DNA of 24,332 bases from Gammaproteobacteria bacterium UBA3067 (GCA_002366835.1 DFBZ01000127.1:1-24332), one strand, 5' to 3'; positions 7,522 through 16,121 are shown, counted from the stretch's first letter. Made by a program: numbers and translations. The notes: generated from the letters alone by a model not told the origin.

Positions 7522-8844
7522 ATGAAAACCCCCTTAAAACATGCGGCTGCAGCGGCATTAATGCTGTTCCTGCATAGCCATATCGCTTGCGCAATGGAGC
7601 ATGGCTCAACAGATGCCGACAACGAAGAAAAACGTGTAAAGCTACTAAAAAAAGCCGGCTATGCCCAACTTATAAAGCGACTAAAAAAATCCGACTATGC
7701 ACAACTTGGCCCACGCCCCTTTTTCCTGGTTAACGACATGGACGATGGCCCGCTCAAAAACCAGCTAAAAGCCTGCTCGAAAATAAACTTTAAGAAAACC
7801 GATTTTTCTATCGGCCACCGTGGTGCAGCGCTGCAATTTCCCGAGCACACCAAAGAATCCTACCAAGCGGCTGCAAAAATGGGAGCCGGAATCCTTGAGT
7901 GTGACGTGACCTTTACCAAAGATCGCGAACTGGTCTGCCGGCATTCTCAGTGTGACCTCCACACCACCACCAACATACTGGCCATACCTGAGTTGGCAGA
8001 AAAGTGCTCCACACCACCGGACTACAGCAGCGTCACTCCTTTCGCCAATGTTAAATGCTGCACCAGTGACATTTCCCTGGCCGAATTTAAACGCCTCAGC
8101 GGGAAAATGGATGCCGGTAATCCTAAAGCAAAAACACTAAAAGAATACCTCGCCTCCACCGCAGATTGGCGCACCGATTTATACACCAGTCGCGGCACCC
8201 TGCTTAGCCATAAAGAAAGTATTGCCCTGTTTAAAGAGCTAGGCACCAAATACACCCCCGAACTGAAATCACCCAGTGTAGAAATGCCTTATGAAGGCGA
8301 GTACAGCCAAGAAGACTATGCCCAACAGATGATCAACGAATACAAAGAAGCGGGAATAGCTCCTGAAAAGGTTTTCGCCCAATCTTTTAACCTTGATGAT
8401 GTGACCTACTGGATTGCCCATGAACCCGCCTTCGGAAACCAGGCAGTTTATCTTGATGGCCGTTATGATGACCCACGCTTTGATCACAGCGACGCTGAAA
8501 CCTGGTCACCCAATATGGAAGAACTTGCGAATCAGGGTGTGAAAATTATCGCACCACCCATGTGGATGCTGCTGGCTTTGGATGAAAACAAGCAAATCGT
8601 GCCTTCCAACTATGCCATCGCCGCAAAGGCTGCTGGTTTGAACATCATTACCTGGACACTGGAGCGCTCGGGCTTACTTAAAAACGGTGGCGGCTGGTAT
8701 TACCAAACAACAACGGAAGCGATAAACAATGATGGCGACGTATTCGAGGTGCTAGATGTACTGGCCCAAGATGTAGGCATTCTCGGTATCTTCAGCGACT
8801 GGCCTGCAACCGCGACATATTATGCGAACTGCAAAGGTCTTTAA
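7522..8844 (+). CDS. secreted glycerophosphodiester phosphodiesterase
   Basis: This enzyme would hydrolyse glycerophosphodiesters to glycerol-3-phosphate and an alcohol outside the cytoplasm. The 440-residue product starts with a Sec signal peptide: Lys-rich start, AAAAALMLFLHSHIACA core and probable cleavage after ACA at about residue 24. The GDPD barrel begins with the signature GHRGAALQFPEHTKESY (HRG at about 99-101), then ECDVTFTKD with the metal ligands Glu126 and Asp128, and a catalytic His in CRHSQCD. TPELKSP, AQSFNLDD and a C-terminal IITWTLE segment follow. It is longer than cytoplasmic UgpQ and resembles periplasmic GlpQ-like or fungal-type GDPDs. A GGAG lies 7 bases before the ATG. 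It appears monocistronic. Confidence 0.9.
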   Translation: MKTPLKHAAAAALMLFLHSHIACAMEHGSTDADNEEKRVKLLKKAGYAQLIKRLKKSDYAQLGPRPFFLVNDMDDGPLKNQLKACSKINFKKTDFSIGHRGAALQFPEHTKESYQAAAKMGAGILECDVTFTKDRELVCRHSQCDLHTTTNILAIPELAEKCSTPPDYSSVTPFANVKCCTSDISLAEFKRLSGKMDAGNPKAKTLKEYLASTADWRTDLYTSRGTLLSHKESIALFKELGTKYTPELKSPSVEMPYEGEYSQEDYAQQMINEYKEAGIAPEKVFAQSFNLDDVTYWIAHEPAFGNQAVYLDGRYDDPRFDHSDAETWSPNMEELANQGVKIIAPPMWMLLALDENKQIVPSNYAIAAKAAGLNIITWTLERSGLLKNGGGWYYQTTTEAINNDGDVFEVLDVLAQDVGILGIFSDWPATATYYANCKGL

Positions 8845-8853
8845 TTCCCACTT

Positions 8854-8881
8854 TAGCGAGTCTCTCACCCGAGGCTCGCTA
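8854..8881. repeat. hairpin after the GDPD gene
   Basis: Arms TAGCGAG and CTCGCTA pair perfectly, with an inner CTC/GAG extension, starting 9 bp past the GDPD stop. There is no T-run on either side, so it may be a transcript-end stabiliser rather than an intrinsic terminator. Confidence 0.4.
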
Positions 8882-9018
8882 TCGGTTCCGCCAGAAATTA
8901 TCAAAACAAAGCATTTCAACCTAGAAGCCACAGTTAGCCGGCCCAAACTGGAAGTTTACACTTCTATAGTAAGTGATTTTGAAAAGAGAATAAGAGCAGC
9001 CATAATTTTTCCAGGCCG

Positions 9019-9276
9019 CTAATACACTTGGTCGTGATTACCTATATCAATGAGGATAATGTCGTTATCACGAATAACCATTTCCAACACTATGCGATAA
9101 CTCATATTGATTGAGACCGAAGACAGACCGCTTAAACGCCTTTGAAGCCTCAATGAAGGATGATGCGGATCAAGCTCCAAGGTTTTCTGGTATTGGCTGT
9201 GTATTTCGGGGTACTTTTTTAAGAACTTTTTTGCTTTCCTGATATAGCTCTCAGGGTAAACAAGCCTATACGTCAT
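9019..9276 (-). CDS. RelE/ParE-superfamily toxin
   Basis: An 85-residue basic toxin of the RelE/ParE fold, expected to be an mRNA interferase or a gyrase poison held in check by the upstream antitoxin. It has the family pattern: N-terminal YRLVYPESYIRKAKKFLKKYPE helix region, a central PSLRLQRRLSGL turn, then beta-strands SVSINMSYRIVLEM and IILIDIGNHDQVY with the usual terminal I-G-x-H-D-x-V-Y. I start it at ATG 9276; a TTG one codon earlier also exists. The gene overlaps the antitoxin by 11 bp, which is the normal translational coupling in such operons. Which RelE subclass it belongs to is not decided. Confidence 0.85.
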   Translation of the reverse strand: MTYRLVYPESYIRKAKKFLKKYPEIHSQYQKTLELDPHHPSLRLQRRLSGLSSVSINMSYRIVLEMVIRDNDIILIDIGNHDQVY

Positions 9277-9523
9277 CAATGACTCGCTTCATGTGGTCGG
9301 CGACACTTTCGGTAATGCAACGACCCGCCTCAACATCGGCCTTCGCCTCTTGCAAAGCCACAGCCAACTCGTATTCACGTAACTTTGCGTATTTCTTAAT
9401 ATCCATCACAACGTAGCGATCCTGCCCTCTCACAGAGATAATAACCTCTTCATCGACCTTTAAGTGGGCCTCAACAGCAGACACCCCTTTAGTTTTCAGT
9501 TCGTTAGCTGTCATTTTGTTCAT
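9266..9523 (-). CDS. Phd/YefM-family antitoxin
   Basis: An antitoxin of 85 residues that should bind the adjacent toxin and repress the operon. Its body follows the Phd/YefM pattern: MTANELKTKGVSAVEAHL, then EVIISVRGQDRYVVMDIKKY and LREYELAVALQEAKADVEAG, ending in a toxin-binding tail DHMKRVIDDV. An upstream in-frame ATG at 9598 would add 25 unrelated residues. I prefer 9523 because a purine-rich GGTGAGGAT lies directly before it, the fold starts there, and two operator-like palindromes lie inside the would-be extension. Confidence 0.85.
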   Translation of the reverse strand: MNKMTANELKTKGVSAVEAHLKVDEEVIISVRGQDRYVVMDIKKYAKLREYELAVALQEAKADVEAGRCITESVADHMKRVIDDV

Positions 9524-9550
9524 ATCCTCACCCCCAACACCCAAAATACG

Positions 9551-9590
9551 CTTAATAACATTATTAAGAGCACTATTAATCGCTCGATTA
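9551..9590 (-). promoter_or_regulatory. paired palindromes, probable autoregulatory operator of the toxin-antitoxin operon
   Basis: Two perfect palindromes lie 8 bp apart just upstream of the antitoxin start: CTTAATAA-CA-TTATTAAG (9551-9568) and TAATCG-CT-CGATTA (9577-9590). Their place, 28-67 bp before the antitoxin ATG, fits binding of the antitoxin dimer over its own promoter. Function is inferred from position and symmetry. Confidence 0.55.
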
Positions 9591-9804
9591 CAACACATTA
9601 GAAGCTAGCGTACGCGCTGATTAATTCTGAACCAAAGAAAGAGCCCCCCTAAATGCCTCTGAGTATTACGCCAACAGAAAGCACTTTTAGGCAGCGAAAA
9701 AGCGAGGGGTTTTGGGTGTGAAACACGAATTAGCCAAAAGCGACCTAGAATTCAAACAAAAGCTATGGCTCAATGGCCACCACAATAAAAATGAAAAATA
9801 ACCT

Positions 9805-10770
9805 ATGAAAAACTCCGAAACCAACAAGTTTGACACATCCTACGGGGCACTCGAATATTACGACTTAGGCACTGGGCCAGCAGTGGTACTTTTACATGGT
9901 TTCCCCGATAGCCCCACGACTTTTTCCCACCTTGTTAACACGCTTATTGATACCGGTTACCGATGCATTGTGCCGTTTATGCCTGGCTACGGACAATCCT
10001 CCCTGCCCTTTAACAGCCAAGGAATAATCAAAGGCTCGGATGCCTCTATGTTGGGTATTGGGCGAATGCTTGATGAATTTTTAAGCCATACGCTCCAAGG
10101 AGAAACACTACATTTAGTCGGTCACGATTGGGGCTCTATGGTGGCGCAAATGCTGATAGCGTTAAACGATGAAAATCCTCACGCCAGCTATAAAATTGAT
10201 CGCGCCGTATTTTATGCAGTGCCTCCTGTTGTTTCATTCTCTAAAAATATTACTCTTAAACAACTTTATCGCTCCCGCTATATGGCTTACTTTCAGGGCT
10301 TTGGTGTTGCGAAAAAAATACGTTCCGACAAGCTCGCTTACATCGAAGAGTTATGGCAGCGCTGGTCACCCTGGAACGCTGAGGAATTAGCGCAACAGCC
10401 GCAGCTGCAACAAACCCTGCGAACATTAAAGAAAGATCACTGCCTCGAAAATGGCATGGCCTATTACCGCCATCTTCTAAACCCGCTCTATATTCTGCGA
10501 GGCAGCTCTTTGCTTCGACAAGTTTCACTTCTTTTCAAAAAGAGATCTCACCCTTGCTTGCTCTTAGTGGGCGAGAAAGACGAATGCATCAGTGCGGATA
10601 TGTATCAAGGTAGTGAGGCTTGTTACCCACACCCCGATACGCGACTAGAAGTATTGGAAGGCCTAGGGCACTTTGCTCACCTTGAGAATCCAGAAAAAGT
10701 GAATGCGATCATTACAGACTTCATTGATATCCATGCTCACCCAGCTCAGCGTTCTGGCACATCCGTTTGA
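9805..10770 (+). CDS. epoxide-hydrolase-like alpha/beta hydrolase
   Basis: A 321-residue cytoplasmic hydrolase of the epoxide hydrolase/haloacid-type dehalogenase branch. HGFPDSP at residues 31-37 forms the oxyanion hole, MPGYGQS follows, and the nucleophile elbow is GHDWGS with Asp108 instead of Ser, which is typical of epoxide hydrolases and haloalkane or fluoroacetate dehalogenases. A cap region (about 140-230) follows, then LLVGEKDEC with the acid and GLGHFAHLE with the catalytic His. Substrate is not determined. It is monocistronic, with a poor ribosome site before the ATG. It converges with metY, whose terminator hairpin lies between them. Confidence 0.85.
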   Translation: MKNSETNKFDTSYGALEYYDLGTGPAVVLLHGFPDSPTTFSHLVNTLIDTGYRCIVPFMPGYGQSSLPFNSQGIIKGSDASMLGIGRMLDEFLSHTLQGETLHLVGHDWGSMVAQMLIALNDENPHASYKIDRAVFYAVPPVVSFSKNITLKQLYRSRYMAYFQGFGVAKKIRSDKLAYIEELWQRWSPWNAEELAQQPQLQQTLRTLKKDHCLENGMAYYRHLLNPLYILRGSSLLRQVSLLFKKRSHPCLLLVGEKDECISADMYQGSEACYPHPDTRLEVLEGLGHFAHLENPEKVNAIITDFIDIHAHPAQRSGTSV

Positions 10771-10850
10771 ATAATCCAGGGAAGCTCTGAATAAACCGTC
10801 ACACCCTTCAGACATTTAAAGCGAGAGACCTCAATTGAGTGCAAGCGTCC

Positions 10851-10889
10851 AAAAAGAAACCCGCTTAATTTGGTGGCGCTAAGCGGGTT
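10851..10889 (-). terminator. Rho-independent terminator of metY
   Basis: A perfect 10-bp stem (AACCCGCTTA at 10858-10867, TAAGCGGGTT at 10880-10889) with a 12-base loop. On the minus strand it is followed by TTTCTTTTT. It lies 34 bp past the metY stop. Confidence 0.85.
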
Positions 10890-10922
10890 AAAACCAGCGC
10901 TTTTCAGAATTGACTACTTGCT

Positions 10923-12197
10923 TTACACAACACCATCAAGCGCCTGACTCACATCAGCGATAATATCGTCAATGCTTTCGATACCCACCGATATGCGGAT
11001 GAGATCTGCACTGACTCCTGCGCTAGCCAATTCATCGTCATTGAGTTGCCGGTGCGTGGTCGATGCAGGATGACAAGCGAGCGACTTAGCATCGCCAATA
11101 TTCACCAAACGTAAAATCATTTGTAGCCCATCAATAAATTGGCTACCTGCCTCTGACCCGTCGTGAATACCAAAGCTCAGTATTCCGGATGCTTTTCCAC
11201 CTGTAATATTTTTACAGCTTTCATAGTATGGGCTATCTGCTAAAGCCGCATAATTGACCCATTTTACTTTCTCGTGCTCATTTAGAAATGCTGCAAGCTT
11301 TTCTGCATTTTCACAATGCCGTTCCATCCTTAACCCCAGGGTTTCCAAACCCTGTAAAATTTGAAAAGAATTTAGAGGGGAAATTGCAGCGCCGGTATTT
11401 CTTAGCGGCACAACACGACAACGTCCAATAAACGCCGCAGCGCCTAATGCTTCGGTATAAACAACATCATGGTAGGAGGGATCGGGCTCATTGAGCATGG
11501 GAAATCGTTCTTTATTGGCCACCCAGTCAAATTTTCCTGAATCAATAATGATGCCACCAATGGAAGTACCGTGCCCGCCGATATATTTCGTTAGAGAATG
11601 AATAACAATGTCAGCGCCGAGTTCAAAAGGTCGACAAAGGTAAGGGGTTGCAACAGTGTTATCGACTATCAGTGGTACACCGTGCTTTGCTGCTATGGTC
11701 GATAAGCGCTTGATGTCCACAATATTGCCAGCCGGGTTACCAATGGACTCACAAAAAATAGCCCGCGTATTCTGATCAATCGCTTTCTCAAAGCCATCAA
11801 AATCATCGAAAGAAACCATCCGCACATCAACTCCTTGATTGGGTAATGAATGCGCGAAGAGGTTATAAGTTCCACCATATAATTGACTTGTGCTCACTAT
11901 ATTCGAGCCCACATCACAGATGCACTGGATTGCATAGGTAATTGCAGCCATGCCTGAGGCCACAGCAAGTGCGCCGACACCCCCTTCCATCGCGGCTAGG
12001 CGTTGCTCCAACACATCCGTGGTGGGGTTCATGATTCGCGTATAAATATTTCCTGGAACCTTTAAGTCGAACAGGTCTGCACCATGCTGGGTATTATCAA
12101 ACGTAAAGGAGGTTGTTTGGTAAATGGGTACCGCTGCGGCCTTGGTGGTGGCTTCGGAGTCATACCCATGATGTAAGGCGAGAGATTCAAGTTTCAT
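10923..12197 (-). CDS. metY: O-acetylhomoserine (thiol)-lyase / aminocarboxypropyltransferase
   Basis: A PLP enzyme of the Cys/Met-metabolism family that makes homocysteine directly from O-acetylhomoserine and sulfide. The 424-residue form begins MKLESLALHHGYDSE. It contains PIYQTTSFTFDNTQHGADLF, YTRIMNPTTDVLEQRLAAMEGG, SGMAAI and the SQLYGGTYNLF loop, which is the MetY-type length and wording rather than MetB or MetC. The Schiff-base Lys is in HSLTKYIGGHG, and the tail reads LIRISVGIESIDDIIADV. I start at 12197, where AGAGAA lies 8 bases upstream; a start at 12236 would add 13 atypical residues. A strong terminator follows, and palindromes precede it. It is alone on its strand. Confidence 0.93.
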   Translation of the reverse strand: MKLESLALHHGYDSEATTKAAAVPIYQTTSFTFDNTQHGADLFDLKVPGNIYTRIMNPTTDVLEQRLAAMEGGVGALAVASGMAAITYAIQCICDVGSNIVSTSQLYGGTYNLFAHSLPNQGVDVRMVSFDDFDGFEKAIDQNTRAIFCESIGNPAGNIVDIKRLSTIAAKHGVPLIVDNTVATPYLCRPFELGADIVIHSLTKYIGGHGTSIGGIIIDSGKFDWVANKERFPMLNEPDPSYHDVVYTEALGAAAFIGRCRVVPLRNTGAAISPLNSFQILQGLETLGLRMERHCENAEKLAAFLNEHEKVKWVNYAALADSPYYESCKNITGGKASGILSFGIHDGSEAGSQFIDGLQMILRLVNIGDAKSLACHPASTTHRQLNDDELASAGVSADLIRISVGIESIDDIIADVSQALDGVV

Positions 12198-12283
12198 ATA
12201 ATAATTCTCTATAGATTTTGTAAATGACCAATGCACGAAGAGATATTACTGTAAATGAGCTTGGCTCAAAAAAGAATGTGGCA

Positions 12284-12313
12284 AGAGTCAATAATGGGCT
12301 AAATATTGACTCT
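12284..12313 (-). promoter_or_regulatory. inverted repeat upstream of metY, operator candidate
   Basis: Perfect 10-bp arms AGAGTCAATA and TATTGACTCT are separated by 10 bases, centred about 100 bp before the metY start. There is no T-run, so an operator is more likely than a terminator. It does not match the MetJ box (AGACGTCT). Confidence 0.45.
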
Positions 12314-12399
12314 ACATAACATGGAAGCAGGAACGCTTAGCTTTCGTAGCAGACTGTAAGAAGAAGCGGGATAGGCAGCGCTGCATTGGCATGGGCACC

Positions 12400-12418
12400 T
12401 TTTAGCGTATCGCTAAAA
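12400..12418. promoter_or_regulatory. 19-bp palindrome TTTTAGCG-TAT-CGCTAAAA
   Basis: Perfect 8-bp arms around 3 bases, about 200 bp upstream of metY and 600 bp upstream of cydA. It has the form of a dimeric-regulator operator. A terminator is possible on the plus strand, but its T-run starts 6 bases too late. Confidence 0.4.
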
Positions 12419-13019
12419 ATCAGTGTTTTTATTCGAGAGCAAGGAAACGCCGAACGGAAACTCGTTATGAAAAAGGGCTGAGGAGTTGAGTACGGAGCTG
12501 ACGCCTCTATCGGCTAAAAAGCAATTTATAGCAGCTAAGAATATTTTCCAGTCGATAGAATGATAAGGCATCCACCTATTTTGCAACGATGACTGAGGCC
12601 AAAGTATTTGTGCTGGCAACGGCTTTGGGTAAAAGGTGTTTAGACAATGCCTCATCTAAGCACACCCCTTGAAGGCAGGCTTGATAAAATTCTTGACCTT
12701 TAAGTGGTTCGACACTAAATTAAAATAGCTCAATTTGCCTCTGCTTTGCTCTGCTAAGAACAGCTTCACTCAGCTGACACAGAATTTTAAACAGCATCAA
12801 ACGACCAGATAGAAAAGCTTTCCATAAATATTCTAATGACCTGTCTTTTCCGGTTAAGCTTTCGAGTTAACCCTACTTATAAGAACCACAAATTAACAAT
12901 GGCTGTAAGCACCTCACTCTAGCGAGAATCGGGCCATTAAAAGTACGAATGAGGACGTGCGAGACTACAAGGTTCCGCATCTGATATGCCTCATTTCATG
13001 ACTCAATCTGGAGTAAGCT

Positions 13020-14369
13020 GTGGAGTTTGACCCCTTAATACTGGCGCGCATACAATTTGCTGCGAATATCAGTTTTCACATTCTATTTCCATCGATCTCT
13101 ATCGGCCTTGCTTGGATCCTGTTTTATTTTCGTTATCGTTATCACCGTAGCGGTGACCAGGCCTGGGATTACGCCTACCTATTCTGGGTGAAAATTTTCG
13201 CGCTGACCTTCGCCATGGGTGTGGTGACCGGAATCACCATGAGCTTTCAATTCGGCACCAACTGGCCCGGTTTCACCGAAACCACTGGCAACATTTCCGG
13301 CCCCCTGCTTGGCTATGAAGTGCTCACCGCGTTTTTTATGGAGGCCTCATTTCTGGGCATTATGCTCTTTGGGCGCAAGCGGGTATCGGCTCGAGCTCAC
13401 GTTGTTGCGACAGGGTTAGTTGCGGTAGGAACCAGCCTTTCGGCCTTCTGGATATTAAGTCTTAACTCATGGATGCAGACCCCCGCAGGGTATGAATTAA
13501 TCGAGGGGAAATTTTATGCCGAAGATTGGCTAGCAATCATTTTTAATCCATCTTTTCCATATCGCCTTGCTCACGTAGTCACCGCATCCCTAATAACCAG
13601 CGCGTTCTTCATAATGGGAGTCAGCGCCTGGAGAATGTTTAAATCCGTGGATGGCCCAGCGACGGCTCGGGTGCTAAGAACAGGGGTAATCATTGCCATG
13701 GTTGCCACTCCCACCCAGCTATTGATAGGGGACTTGCACGGCTTAAACACTCTGAAACATCAACCCGCCAAAGTTGCGGCCATGGAAGGCATCTGGGAGA
13801 CGGAATCCAATGTGCCATTTACACTATTTGCCTGGCCGAACGAACAAACGCGGAGCAACGACTTTTCCATATCGATCCCCTCACTCGGCAGCCTGATTTT
13901 AACCCATGAGTTGGACGGCACCCTCCAGGGGCTAAATGATTTTGAGGATGAACACCCGCCCGTCGCACTGGTATTCTGGTCGTTTCGGGTCATGGTTGGC
14001 GTTGGCATGTTAATGATTGCTGTGGCCTGGTGGGTTGGCTTAACACTGCTACGCAAGCGGCCTCTTTCACACCTCCAGTTATTAGTTCTTAGCGGTATGA
14101 CTTTTTCCGGCTGGGTGGCCACCTTAGCAGGTTGGTGGGTAACGGAAGTGGGCCGCCAACCTTATATTGTCTACGGGCTGGTGCGCACCGAAGAAGTGGT
14201 GGCCAATCATAGTGGCGGCATGGTGATGACGACGTTGCTTACTTACTTAACGCTTTACGCAATATTATTGGTGTCCTACGTTGGCGCTATTCGCTATCTA
14301 TCCAGCAAGCCAGCTGGATCGATCGCCATGATGCAATTTCCAGACAAGCCCGCCAAGGAGGATAAGTAA
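13020..14369 (+). CDS. cydA: cytochrome bd-type quinol oxidase subunit I (CIO-type, short Q-loop)
   Basis: Haem-bearing inner-membrane subunit of a bd quinol oxidase that oxidises quinol and reduces O2 to water. The 449-residue protein shows the haem-ligand His20 in NISFHILFPS, a second His185 in RLAHVVTAS, the axial Met in WSFRVMVG (about 325), the acidic pair Glu100/Glu108 in GYEVLTAFFMEASF, the quinol-site segment GLNTLKHQPAKVAAMEG with Lys251 and Glu256, and the GRQPY signature. The Q-loop is short: no long insertion as in E. coli CydA, so this is the CIO/S-type. The start is GTG with GGAG 8 bases upstream; the reading MEFDPLILARIQF fits family N-termini. It overlaps cydB by one base. Confidence 0.94.
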   Translation: MEFDPLILARIQFAANISFHILFPSISIGLAWILFYFRYRYHRSGDQAWDYAYLFWVKIFALTFAMGVVTGITMSFQFGTNWPGFTETTGNISGPLLGYEVLTAFFMEASFLGIMLFGRKRVSARAHVVATGLVAVGTSLSAFWILSLNSWMQTPAGYELIEGKFYAEDWLAIIFNPSFPYRLAHVVTASLITSAFFIMGVSAWRMFKSVDGPATARVLRTGVIIAMVATPTQLLIGDLHGLNTLKHQPAKVAAMEGIWETESNVPFTLFAWPNEQTRSNDFSISIPSLGSLILTHELDGTLQGLNDFEDEHPPVALVFWSFRVMVGVGMLMIAVAWWVGLTLLRKRPLSHLQLLVLSGMTFSGWVATLAGWWVTEVGRQPYIVYGLVRTEEVVANHSGGMVMTTLLTYLTLYAILLVSYVGAIRYLSSKPAGSIAMMQFPDKPAKEDK

Positions 14370-15361
14370 TGGATACCCTACTACCGCTATTATTTTTCAT
14401 CATCATGGGGGCATCGGTGCTGGCCTACAGTATTCTCGATGGTTATGACCTAGGCATTGGAATGCTGCTGCCCTTGGGGGATGAGGCAGAGAAAGACCGT
14501 ATGATCGCCTCCATTGGCCCTTTTTGGGATGCGAATGAAACCTGGATTGTCCTTGGCGTGGGCACCTTATTGATCGCCTTTCCTGAGGCGCACGGTCGAA
14601 TACTCACCGCACTTTACCTGCCGGTAACCCTGATGCTGATCGGATTAATCATGCGTGGCGTGGCTTTTGACTTTCGGGTCAAGGTCGGCCCAAATAAAAA
14701 ACAACGCTGGAACCGAGTTTTCTTTGCTGGCTCACTTCTCGCGTCTACCACTCAGGGGTGGATGGTCGGTGCTTACGTTACCGGTTTGCAAACAGGGTTA
14801 CTCAATACCCTTTTCTCTGCCCTAATCGCCCTGCTCTTACCCGCCTTCTATATATTTCTAGGTTCTGCGTGGTTGATGATTAAAACCGAAGATGCGCTTT
14901 TCGATAAAGCGGCACGTTGGGCACGTCGAGCCTTGCTGCCCGTGGCTGCCGCCCTGCTGCTAGTATCCGCCGCCACATCACTGGTCAGCACAACCATTGC
15001 TGCACGCTGGTTTACGCTGCCCAATGCAATCGGTCTGGCCCCCATTCCTATTACTTGTGCGTTGATATTTATTGCATTAGCCTGGTTTTTTACCCGTACA
15101 CCAGAGTCCATCTATCGATATTCCTGGCTGCCCTTTGCCGGCGCGGCGGTCATTGGCCTAATGGCCGCTATCGGAGTTTTTTACAGCGTTTACCCCTACG
15201 TCGTGATCGGTGAGCTCACCATATGGGAAACTGCTTCAGCTACCAGCTCCCTTAAGTTCGTATTCGTCGGGGTGGTGATTACTATTCCTGCAATTATCGG
15301 GTATTCAATTTACGTCTATCGTATTTTTTCCGGCAAAGCGACTGACTTAGACTATGGGTAG
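14369..15361 (+). CDS. cydB: cytochrome bd-type quinol oxidase subunit II
   Basis: Partner subunit of the bd oxidase, without haem, in the inner membrane. The 330-residue product has the usual length, about eight or nine hydrophobic helices, and family landmarks: the N-terminal YSILDGYDLGIGMLLP, GPFWDANETWIVLG, and RGVAFDFR. The ATG shares its first base with the last base of the cydA stop (TAATG), so translation is coupled. No small CydX-like ORF follows in the next 200 bp, which is common for CIO-type operons. Confidence 0.94.
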   Translation: MDTLLPLLFFIIMGASVLAYSILDGYDLGIGMLLPLGDEAEKDRMIASIGPFWDANETWIVLGVGTLLIAFPEAHGRILTALYLPVTLMLIGLIMRGVAFDFRVKVGPNKKQRWNRVFFAGSLLASTTQGWMVGAYVTGLQTGLLNTLFSALIALLLPAFYIFLGSAWLMIKTEDALFDKAARWARRALLPVAAALLLVSAATSLVSTTIAARWFTLPNAIGLAPIPITCALIFIALAWFFTRTPESIYRYSWLPFAGAAVIGLMAAIGVFYSVYPYVVIGELTIWETASATSSLKFVFVGVVITIPAIIGYSIYVYRIFSGKATDLDYG

Positions 15362-15374
15362 GAACGATCATCGC

Positions 15375-15409
15375 AGAGGTGCAGTCGAATTCTAATTCGC
15401 TCCACCTCT
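15375..15409 (+). terminator. hairpin after cydB, probable terminator
   Basis: A two-part stem, AGAGGTG/CACCTCT outside and CGAAT/ATTCG inside, starts 14 bp after the cydB stop. The tail is only weakly T-rich (ATTTGG), so termination by this element alone is uncertain. Confidence 0.5.
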
Positions 15410-15501
15410 ATTTGGCTAAGGGATGTGTTTTTGTTTTAAGGGGCTTCTAATCCAACACGGATTATAATATTCGTAATGACATTAAAGTGTATCGCCTATA
15501 T

Positions 15502-15561
15502 GTCAAACAGACGCTCCGATAGCCCTATAGTGAGTCTATCGGCGACTCTGCTACGTTTGAG
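15502..15561 (-). repeat. attC-like imperfect inverted repeat after the DUF1348 gene
   Basis: A 60-bp inverted structure: outer boxes GTCAAAC and GTTTGAG, a perfect inner stem CCGATAG (15516-15522) / CTATCGG (15536-15542), and partly matching arms between. This is the build of an integron attC site, lying just past a gene of a type often found as a cassette. The outer boxes each miss the RYYYAAC/GTTRRRY rule by at least one base, so a degenerate attC or an unrelated hairpin remain open. Confidence 0.35.
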
Positions 15562-15577
15562 CATGAACAACAAAATG

Positions 15578-16051
15578 TCACAAACCGAGATCAGATAAAC
15601 TGGGGTGTTCTTCAGGACGAGGGCCAAGAGCCCAATGATATTTTCTTTCTGATTCTTTAATTGCTACGTCATTTATACTTGCGATTCGACTTCTCATAAG
15701 TCCTGATTCAGTAAACTCCCAATTCTCATTCCCGTAGGAACGAAACCAACTTCCATGTTTATCATGCCATTCATATGCAAACCGTACTGCTATCCTATTT
15801 CCTGATGTGCACCATAACTCTTTAATGAGACGGTATTCTAATTCCTGACTCCATTTCCTCTGAAGAAACGCAATAATTTCTTTTCTCCCCGAGATAAACT
15901 CACTACGATTACGCCATTGACTATCACTTGTGTAGGCAAGGGAGATTTTTTCAGGATCTTTTGAATTCCATGCATTTTCAGCTAAACGCACTTTTTTAAT
16001 TGCAGCTTCATTATCAAAAGGTGGGAATGGCGGCTTAGATTCAGTAGTCAT
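15578..16051 (-). CDS. DUF1348 family (NTF2/SnoaL-like fold) protein
   Basis: A 157-residue small cytoplasmic protein of the DUF1348 branch of the NTF2-like superfamily, with no established reaction. The sequence follows the family closely: PPFPPFDNEAAIKKVRLAENAWNSKD, SQWRNRSEFISGR, FLQRKWSQELEYRLIKELW, RIAVRFAYEWHD and the tail HWALGPRPEEHPSLSDLGL. I start at ATG 16051 with GGAG 9 bases upstream; a TTG five codons earlier overlaps that ribosome site and is rejected. It is followed by an attC-like hairpin and preceded by a GTTATAA box (16080-16086), so it may itself be an old integron cassette. Confidence 0.85.
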   Translation of the reverse strand: MTTESKPPFPPFDNEAAIKKVRLAENAWNSKDPEKISLAYTSDSQWRNRSEFISGRKEIIAFLQRKWSQELEYRLIKELWCTSGNRIAVRFAYEWHDKHGSWFRSYGNENWEFTESGLMRSRIASINDVAIKESERKYHWALGPRPEEHPSLSDLGL

Positions 16052-16121
16052 TTTATGATTCTCCAAAGCTATACTTCATTTATAACGAGAGCGTAGAAAA
16101 GTGCAACCTTTAGACACGCCC

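Larger units (their letters stand above)
12198..13019. other. gene-free interval between metY and cydA, with several palindromes
   Basis: Divergent promoter region of about 820 bp. Apart from the two palindromes listed separately it holds a hairpin TGAGC-TTG-GCTCA at 12256-12268, GGTTAA-N9-TTAACC at 12852-12872 and AATGGC/GCCATT at 12898-12938. A possible plus-strand promoter is TTGACC (12693-12698), 17 bp, TAAATT (12716-12721). An 80-codon open frame at 12413-12655 on the minus strand shows no recognisable protein character and I do not call it. No riboswitch was recognised. Confidence 0.5.

Noticed and set aside
12413..12655. 80-codon open frame on the minus strand between metY and cydA
   Set aside because: No ribosome site, no recognisable motif, composition looks like chance; overlaps palindromic regulatory DNA.
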